Shown here: piece by piece, positions 7,010 through 11,013 of the stretch
Layout: each line of letters opens with the position of its first letter
Position numbering within the stretch: position 1 is the first letter of the stretch
Origin: Actinomycetota bacterium
GTDB lineage: Bacteria > Actinomycetota > Thermoleophilia > UBA2241
Reading direction: 5' to 3'
Assembly: GCA_003158705.1 (NCBI GenBank)
Contig: PMKX01000149.1
Location: 131 to 11,143, forward strand
Length of the DNA: 11,013 nucleotides
Notes under the pieces: model-generated
What the model saw: only the letters and a program-made list of their open reading frames with translations
What the model was told of the DNA's origin: nothing
The model's database searches: none
Made by a program: the position numbers and the translations under genes

Positions 7010-7380
7010 GAGCCGCAGTCAAGCTCAACGACGCCCGCGCGCTCGCTTCGGAGATCGTCCGTCTTGCCCAGGAGAAGAAGGCCGACGACGCGACCGTGCT
7101 CGACATGACTCACGCGGTCACCTACACGGACTGCTTCGTCATCCTCAATGGGGGCAACCCGCGTCAGACGGCGGCCATCGCACAGGAGATCCAGCGTGGC
7201 CTGCGCGAGGAGCACATCCGGCCGCTGCGCTGCGAGGGCGAACGCGAAGGCCAGTGGATCCTTCTTGACTACCTCGACGTCGTGGTGCACATCTTCACGC
7301 CCGAGGCGCGCGACTTCTACCGGCTCGAAGTGCTCTGGGGCGACGTGCCGCGTCTGGAGCTCGCCGACCCCGCCGCCTAG
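7006..7380 (+). CDS. rsfS: Ribosomal silencing factor RsfS, with non-canonical start
   Basis: RsfS binds ribosomal protein L14 on the 50S subunit and blocks subunit joining when nutrients run short. From 7006 the product is 124 residues, a normal family length. Conserved parts are the N-terminal helix (AVKLNDARALASEIVRLAQE), TDCFVI at 41-46, QWILLDYLDVVVHIF at 83-97 and RDFYRLEVLWGDVP at 102-115. No ATG, GTG, TTG or CTG exists in this frame between the LCP-like gene and GTG 7096. GTA at 7006 sits where a GTG would form the GTGA overlap seen at proB-proA and nadD-yqeK; here the bases are GTAA. Starting at 7096 would give 94 residues and remove the conserved first helix. Identity is secure; the start is my inference. 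RNA or DNA read error at 7008 would also explain it. Confidence 0.9.
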   Translation, partial: VRAAVKLNDARALASEIVRLAQEKKADDATVLDMTHAVTYTDCFVILNGGNPRQTAAIAQEIQRGLREEHIRPLRCEGEREGQWILLDYLDVVVHIFTPEARDFYRLEVLWGDVPRLELADPAA

Positions 7381-7386
7381 CTCGCT

Positions 7387-7408
7387 GCGCCCCCACGTCG
7401 TAGGGTGC
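7387..7408 (+). terminator. Weak hairpin after rsfS
   Basis: GCGCCC at 7387-7392 can pair with GGGTGC at 7403-7408 (one G-U pair) around a 10-nt loop. No T-run follows, so at best this is a poor terminator for the long upstream operon. It may be chance. Confidence 0.22.
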
Positions 7409-7413
7409 TAACC

Positions 7414-7444
7414 TTGTCGTAGGTGCGGCCTTTCTGTGTACAGT
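7414..7444 (+). promoter_or_regulatory. Possible promoter of the CAP-domain gene
   Basis: TTGTCG at 7414-7419 could be a -35, with TGTACA at 7437-7442 (17 bp) or TACAGT at 7439-7444 (19 bp) as the -10. The match is modest. The 137-nt gap before the next start and the change of function make some promoter here likely. Confidence 0.4.
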
Positions 7445-7508
7445 GTAGGCGACAGGATTCTCTGAGGGCGTGTGGAACTACCTCGAGAACGGAAGGCCCG
7501 CCGCACCG

Positions 7509-7514
7509 AGGAGG
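7509..7514 (+). promoter_or_regulatory. Ribosome binding site of the CAP-domain gene
   Basis: AGGAGG, a perfect Shine-Dalgarno core, lies 3 nt before GTG at 7518. The spacing is short, but this start opens directly onto a signal peptide, unlike the in-frame GTG at 7470. Confidence 0.6.
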
Positions 7515-7517
7515 TAC

Positions 7518-8084
7518 GTGAGCGGCACCAAGAGAACCACTCTGCTGATCGTGGCAGTGCTGCTCGCCTGCTGGATGGCGATCTCGGTGGCCACGGCGTC
7601 GCCGGCTTCTGCGGCCTCGGGGCATGCCGCCGTTTCGACACGACAAGCGGCGGCGCTGCAGAAGAACGCACGCATCCTGATCGCACTCATCAACAAGGCA
7701 CGCATGCGGCGTGGTCTAGCGGCGTTGCGCGTGCAACACAACCTGGCAAAGGCGGCGCATCTGCATTCGCGCCAGATGGTGGCCCATAACTTCTTCTCGC
7801 ATTCCTCTCCGAACGGGCAGGACTATGGGACGCGCATCGCACGGTGTGGGTATAGTCGCTCGGGCTACAAGGTGTGGCGGGTCGGCGAGGTCCTTGCTTG
7901 GGGCAAGGGCGTGTACGGCGTGCCACAGATCGTGTTGCGGCGCTGGATGAGCTCGTCCGTGCATCGCGCCGTGATCCTTGACCGCAAGTGGCGTGAGGTA
8001 GGTGTGGGATTGGTCAAGGGGAAGTTCTGCGGCCTGCATGGGGTGTACCTCTATACCGTTGACTTCGGCCGCCGGCGCGGCTGA
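7518..8084 (+). CDS. Secreted CAP (SCP/PR-1-like) domain protein
   Basis: A 188-residue protein with a clear signal peptide: short basic start (MSGTKR), hydrophobic core at about 7-25, and ASPASA-A as a likely signal peptidase I site near residue 32. The mature part is one CAP domain (about 50-185): LIALINKARMRRGLAAL at 54-70, the first helix, MVAHNFFSHSSPNG at 87-100 with cavity His95, VGEVLAWG with Glu124, and SSVHRAVI with His149. The end, YLYTVDFG, is the typical final strand. Cys110 and Cys171 could form a disulfide outside the cell. Bacterial CAP proteins are exported and mostly of unknown biochemical role. The GTG at 7470 would add 16 residues that look unlike a signal peptide. The gene appears to be its own unit between rsfS and dinB. 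Confidence 0.88.
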   Translation: MSGTKRTTLLIVAVLLACWMAISVATASPASAASGHAAVSTRQAAALQKNARILIALINKARMRRGLAALRVQHNLAKAAHLHSRQMVAHNFFSHSSPNGQDYGTRIARCGYSRSGYKVWRVGEVLAWGKGVYGVPQIVLRRWMSSSVHRAVILDRKWREVGVGLVKGKFCGLHGVYLYTVDFGRRRG

Positions 8085-8105
8085 CGGCGGCCGCCCGCAG
8101 GCGGG
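8066..8105 (+). terminator. GC-rich hairpins at the end of the CAP-domain gene
   Basis: A perfect 9-bp inverted repeat (8066-8074 with 8085-8093) has its 10-nt loop across the stop codon. A second small stem, CCCGC 8094-8098 with GCGGG 8101-8105 (ends pair, very tight loop), follows, then TTCCTTCATTTCT. There is no real T-run, so termination is plausible but weakly supported. Confidence 0.4.
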
Positions 8106-8126
8106 TTCCTTCATTTCTCAAGGGTC

Positions 8127-8156
8127 TTGACCGGTTGTCGTAGCGGCACGTACACT
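8127..8156 (+). promoter_or_regulatory. dinB promoter
   Basis: TTGACC at 8127-8132 and TACACT at 8151-8156 are 18 bp apart. Transcription would begin about 6-8 nt after the -10, at or within a few bases of the dinB ATG at 8165, so the mRNA would be leaderless or nearly so. The -10 abuts the LexA operator. Confidence 0.68.
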
Positions 8157-8173
8157 ACGAACATATGTTCGTA
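8156..8173 (+). promoter_or_regulatory. LexA (SOS) operator across the dinB start codon
   Basis: TACGAACATATGTTCGTA is a perfect 18-bp palindrome that contains CGAAC-ATAT-GTTCG, the LexA/DinR box known from Bacillus and actinobacteria. Its last -10-side base and its centre straddle the transcription and translation starts: the dinB ATG (8165-8167) lies in the right half. LexA bound here should block the promoter until DNA damage. Confidence 0.88.
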
Positions 8174-9352
8174 TCTGCGCCGGCACTCCTCCATATCGAC
8201 ATGGACGCTTTCTTTGCTTCCGTGGAGCAGGTGCGGCGGCCGGAGCTGCGGGGACGTCCCGTCGTAGTCGGCGGCGAGGTGGCCAAGCGTAGCGTGGTCT
8301 CCACCTGCTCGTACGAGGCGCGCGCCCGCGGGGTGCGCACGGCCATGCCGGTCACGCAGGCACAGCGCCTCTGTCCTGAGGCGGTCTTCCTGCCTGTCGA
8401 CATGGCTGCCTATGCTGCCGTCAGCAAGCGTTTGCTGGCGCTCTACCGGCAGTTCACCGACGCCGTTGAGGCCGTCTCCATCGACGAGGCATTCCTGAAC
8501 GTCGCCGGCAGCCGTCGTCTCTTCGGTCCGCCGCAGGCGATCGCTCGCCGTATCCAGGAGCGCGTCTATAGCGAGCACGGCCTTACCTGCAGCATCGGCA
8601 TCGGCCCCAACAGACTGCTCGCTAAGCTCGCCGCCAATCTCAGCAAACCGGGCGGCCTCGGCATGCTCGGCAAGGTCGACGTGCACGGGCGCCTGCGTGG
8701 GCTACCAGTGCGTGAGCTGTGGGGCATCGGGCCGGCCACCGAGAAGCAGCTCGCCGTCCTCGGGCTCACCACCGTGGGCGCGCTGCAGGACGTACCTCTG
8801 CGACTGCTGGCGGCCGTGTTCGGCAGCGGCGCCTATGCGCTCAAGCAGCTCGCCTTCGGCCGTGGTCTGTCGTCGGTCTCCAGCACCGCGCAGCTGCCCA
8901 AGTCGGTCGGCCGCGAGGTCACCTTCAGCGAGGACACCAGCGACTCTGCGTTGCTGCGGGCGACACTTCTCTCGCTTGCCGACGACACGGTGGCGCAACT
9001 GCGCACCCAGGGTCTGGCGGCGCGCACGATCACGCTCAAGGTGCGCTACAGCACTTTCCATACCATCACCCGGCAGGCGACGTTCGCGCGTGCCGTCTCC
9101 AGCCCAAGGGCGATCTACGGAGTTGTCGCTTGTTTGTTCGGGCAGATCGACCTGGGGGCGCGTTGGGTCCGCCTTGTCGGGATCAGCGCCAGCAGCTTGT
9201 GCGGCAACGCCTGCCAGCTCACCTTCGACGACCAGTGGAAGGAGGTCGCTCTGGCGGAGGCGGTCGATCGCGTGCGCGCCAAGTATGGCAAGCGTGCCCT
9301 GCGTCCGGCGACCTGCGCTCTCCTACCCGTCGCACGCACCTCCATGTGCTAG
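8165..9352 (+). CDS. dinB: DNA polymerase IV (Y-family translesion polymerase)
   Basis: A 395-residue Y-family polymerase that copies past damaged bases at low fidelity. The catalytic acids are present: HIDMDAFF at 10-17 (Asp12) and SIDEAF at 105-110 (Asp107, Glu108). SYEARARGVR at 49-58 and SIGIGPNRLLAKLAANLSKP at 143-162 are family motifs. ELWGIGP at 184-190 marks the helix-hairpin-helix thumb, and a little-finger domain covers about 243-345. QLTF at 351-354 looks like the beta-clamp binding motif, followed by the usual helix (AEAVDRVRAKYG). ATG at 8165 has no ribosome binding site but sits at the predicted transcription start, consistent with leaderless translation; the next ATG (8201) would remove part of the active site. 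Regulated by the LexA box at its start. It appears to be transcribed alone. Confidence 0.96.
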   Translation: MFVSAPALLHIDMDAFFASVEQVRRPELRGRPVVVGGEVAKRSVVSTCSYEARARGVRTAMPVTQAQRLCPEAVFLPVDMAAYAAVSKRLLALYRQFTDAVEAVSIDEAFLNVAGSRRLFGPPQAIARRIQERVYSEHGLTCSIGIGPNRLLAKLAANLSKPGGLGMLGKVDVHGRLRGLPVRELWGIGPATEKQLAVLGLTTVGALQDVPLRLLAAVFGSGAYALKQLAFGRGLSSVSSTAQLPKSVGREVTFSEDTSDSALLRATLLSLADDTVAQLRTQGLAARTITLKVRYSTFHTITRQATFARAVSSPRAIYGVVACLFGQIDLGARWVRLVGISASSLCGNACQLTFDDQWKEVALAEAVDRVRAKYGKRALRPATCALLPVARTSMC

Positions 9353-9400
9353 ACTTCATCCCTTGCCGAGCACGCCGTCGTGGCCGAACACGCTTCACTC

Positions 9401-9428
9401 CACGGCACCCTCGGTGGGCAGTACCGTG
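9401..9428 (+). other. Bulged hairpin in the dinB-fusA2 gap
   Basis: CACGG 9401-9405 pairs with CCGTG 9424-9428, and CACC 9406-9409 pairs with GGTG 9413-9416 around a CTC loop, leaving a 7-nt bulge on the 3' side. No T-run follows. It is the only clear structure in the 183-nt gap and could be part of a dinB 3' end or a fusA2 leader, or chance. Confidence 0.28.
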
Positions 9429-9523
9429 TTCGCCGGCTCAAGTCCCGCGTGCCCGGCCGCGCAGTGTGCTGCATCAGAGCGCGAGGCGACAGACCGCGGG
9501 TGGCAGCGGCCGGTCAAGACAAC

Positions 9524-9528
9524 AGGAG
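9524..9528 (+). promoter_or_regulatory. Ribosome binding site of the EF-G-like gene
   Basis: AGGAG lies 7 nt before the ATG at 9536, a standard spacing that fixes this start. Confidence 0.75.
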
Positions 9529-9535
9529 AGGCAGG

Positions 9536-11013
9536 ATGGACGACCCGGGCAAGATCAGGAACATCGCACTTGTCGGCCACCGCGGCGCAGGCAAGACGTC
9601 GCTCCTTGAGGCGCTGCTCTTCCGTGGCGGCGCCGTGAACCGCCTCGGCAAAGTCGAGGACGGATCGACCGTGTCGGACTGGGACGACGAGGAGAAGAAG
9701 CGCGAGCTGAGCCTTTCGGCCACGCTGGCCCATGTCGAGCGCGGCGGCATCACGTTCAACCTGATCGACACTCCCGGAGACTCGAGCTTCCTGGCCGACA
9801 CCATCGCCTCCCTGACGGTGGTCGAGACGGCCCTCATGACCGTCAATGCCGTGGTCGGCGTCGAGGTGCAGACCGAGCGCTTGTGGGCCCGCGCCGAAGA
9901 ACGAGGCTTGGCGCGCGTCGTGTTCTGCAACATGCTCGATCGCGAACGGGCCGACTTCGCTGCGAGTCTGGCTTCCCTCAAGCAAGCGTTCGGTCAGCAG
10001 ATCGTGGCCATGCAGCTGCCGATCGGCAGCGAGCACGATTTCGCAGGCGTCGTCGACCTGCTGACCATGAAGGCCCATGTGCTCGACGGCGAGAAGTCGG
10101 TGGAGACAGACATCCCCGCCGAGCTCGCAGACCAGGCGGCCGAGGCGCGCGACAAGCTCACCGAGGTCGTGGCCGAGACAGACGACGCGCTCATCGAGAA
10201 GTACCTCGAGGGCGAGGAGATCGCCACTGCAGATCTTGTGCAAGCGTTCGCCGTCGCCGTCGCCCAAGCCAAGATCTTCCCGGTCGCTGCCGGTGCGGCC
10301 ACGGGACTCATCGGCATCGACCGGCTGCTCGATGTGCTGGCCCTCACGCCGGCGCCCGACGCCGTTGCCGGCCCCACAGTGGTGGCGGCCGACGGCTCCG
10401 AAGTGCACTTGGTCTGCGACCCGGCCAAACCGGCAGCGGCCTTTGTGTTCAAGACCCTCGCCGACCCGTTCAGTGGTCAGATCAACGTCTTCCGCGTCTT
10501 CCAGGGCACCCTCAAGAGCGACACGCAGGTAGTCGTCAGCCGAGACGGTCACAAGGAGCGCCTCGGCCAGCTCCTGCGCTCGCAAGGCAAGGAGAACAAG
10601 CCCGTCGAGGGCCTCTCTGCGGGGGCCATCGGTGCGGTCGCCAAGCTCAAGGACGTGGTCACCGGCGACTCCCTGTGTGCCGACGGCGCGGGCGCCACGT
10701 TCCCGGCCATCCAGCTGCCGGCGCCTCTGATGTCGTTTGCCGTGGAGGCCAAGACCAAGGGCGACGAGGAAAAGGTCATCAGTGCCCTGCGGCGCCTCGC
10801 AGTCGAGGACCCGATGATGGATCTGCACCGCGACCCACAGACGGGCGAGACGATCGTCGCCGGCATGAGCCAGGTTCACGTCGAGGTCGTGTGCGACCGC
10901 CTGAAGCGGCGCTTCGGCGTGGAAGTCGAACTTCATCCGCCGCGCGTGCCTTATCGTGAGACCATCCGTGCCAGCGCCAAGGCTCAAGGTCGGCACAAGA
11001 AGCAGACCGGCGG
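9536..11013 (+). CDS. fusA2: Elongation factor G-like GTPase, FusA2 type (3' truncated)
   Basis: The first 492 codons are present; the gene runs off the window with no stop. It has EF-G architecture: G domain (about 1-275) with G1 GHRGAGKT at 14-21, DTPGD at 78-82 and NMLDRERADF at 132-141, domain II (about 300-385), domain III (about 395-470, GMSQVHVEV at 443-451), and the start of domain IV (RETIRASAKAQGRHKKQTGG). The ending GRHKKQTGG and the NxLDRERADF segment are typical of the EF-G-like FusA2 group, not of the main EF-G. The canonical RGITI switch I is absent, the His of DTPGH is Asp82, and the G4 lysine of NKxD is Met133. The main translocase role is therefore unlikely; a ribosome-associated GTPase of unknown job fits. 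It begins 183 nt after dinB with its own ribosome binding site. Confidence 0.88.
   Translation, partial: MDDPGKIRNIALVGHRGAGKTSLLEALLFRGGAVNRLGKVEDGSTVSDWDDEEKKRELSLSATLAHVERGGITFNLIDTPGDSSFLADTIASLTVVETALMTVNAVVGVEVQTERLWARAEERGLARVVFCNMLDRERADFAASLASLKQAFGQQIVAMQLPIGSEHDFAGVVDLLTMKAHVLDGEKSVETDIPAELADQAAEARDKLTEVVAETDDALIEKYLEGEEIATADLVQAFAVAVAQAKIFPVAAGAATGLIGIDRLLDVLALTPAPDAVAGPTVVAADGSEVHLVCDPAKPAAAFVFKTLADPFSGQINVFRVFQGTLKSDTQVVVSRDGHKERLGQLLRSQGKENKPVEGLSAGAIGAVAKLKDVVTGDSLCADGAGATFPAIQLPAPLMSFAVEAKTKGDEEKVISALRRLAVEDPMMDLHRDPQTGETIVAGMSQVHVEVVCDRLKRRFGVEVELHPPRVPYRETIRASAKAQGRHKKQTG

Noticed and set aside
7470..7517. GTG at 7470 as the start of the CAP-domain gene
   Set aside because: It adds 16 residues ahead of a normal signal peptide and has a poorly spaced ribosome binding site; GTG 7518 is preceded by AGGAGG.
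9385..9396. CGAACACGCTTC as a second LexA box
   Set aside because: Only the left half matches; the right half lacks GTTC, unlike the perfect box at dinB.
9364..9455. tRNA-like look in the dinB-fusA2 gap (GTGGCCGAA, then GGCTCAAGTCCCGC, and CCGAGCAC facing GTGCCCGG)
   Set aside because: The T stem has a mismatch, the acceptor has a mismatch, and no anticodon stem can be drawn, so it is not a credible tRNA or remnant.
9395..10996. Long minus-strand open frame (533 codons) opposite the EF-G-like gene
   Set aside because: Shadow of a gene with clear EF-G motifs in the other strand; no domain recognised.

Overview
The window is a GC-rich, tightly packed stretch of bacterial chromosome, with every gene on the + strand. 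It looks like an actinobacterial housekeeping region. The order RNase E/G, rplU, rpmA, obgE, proB matches the layout known from Mycobacterium tuberculosis, and nadD and rsfS also follow in that genome's neighbourhood. A CGAAC-N4-GTTCG LexA box, many GTG starts, an L27 without a cleaved N-terminal extension and a FusA2-type EF-G-like GTPase point the same way. A deep-branching actinomycete (for example Thermoleophilia-like) is my inference; nothing here fixes the genus.

Layout. (1) 1-354: C-terminal end of an RNase E/G-family gene. (2) 351-1005: a near-consensus promoter embedded in the stop codon of that gene drives rplU and rpmA (ribosomal proteins L21 and L27). (3) 1036-4692: obgE (ribosome-assembly GTPase), then proB and proA, the first two steps of proline synthesis. 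(4) 4703-7380: nadD (NAD synthesis), yqeK (HD-domain Ap4A hydrolase), a membrane-anchored protein with a degenerate LCP domain plus a LytR_C domain, and rsfS (ribosome silencing factor). Genes 408-7380 are separated by at most 30 nt or overlap by 4-14 nt, so they probably form one long operon or a few overlapping ones linking ribosome biogenesis, proline and NAD synthesis and envelope upkeep. (5) 7518-8084: a secreted CAP/SCP-domain protein with its own upstream region. (6) 8127-9352: dinB (DNA polymerase IV) with a promoter, a perfect LexA operator lying across its start codon, and probably a leaderless mRNA. (7) 9536-end: a truncated fusA2-like gene (EF-G paralogue).

Intergenic space. 7381-7517 holds a weak hairpin and a possible promoter. 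8085-8164 holds GC hairpins and the dinB control region. 9353-9535 holds one bulged hairpin and a ribosome binding site, with no convincing promoter. No stretch above 300 bases lacks a gene. I see no insertion sequence, CRISPR array, tRNA, rRNA or sign of recent transfer.

I did not find a new multi-gene system. The points most worth a second look are the SOS operator fused to the dinB start codon, rsfS lacking a canonical start codon (GTA where the neighbours have GTG in a GTGA overlap), the LCP-like protein lacking the usual catalytic residues, and the EF-G paralogue with altered G3 and G4 motifs.
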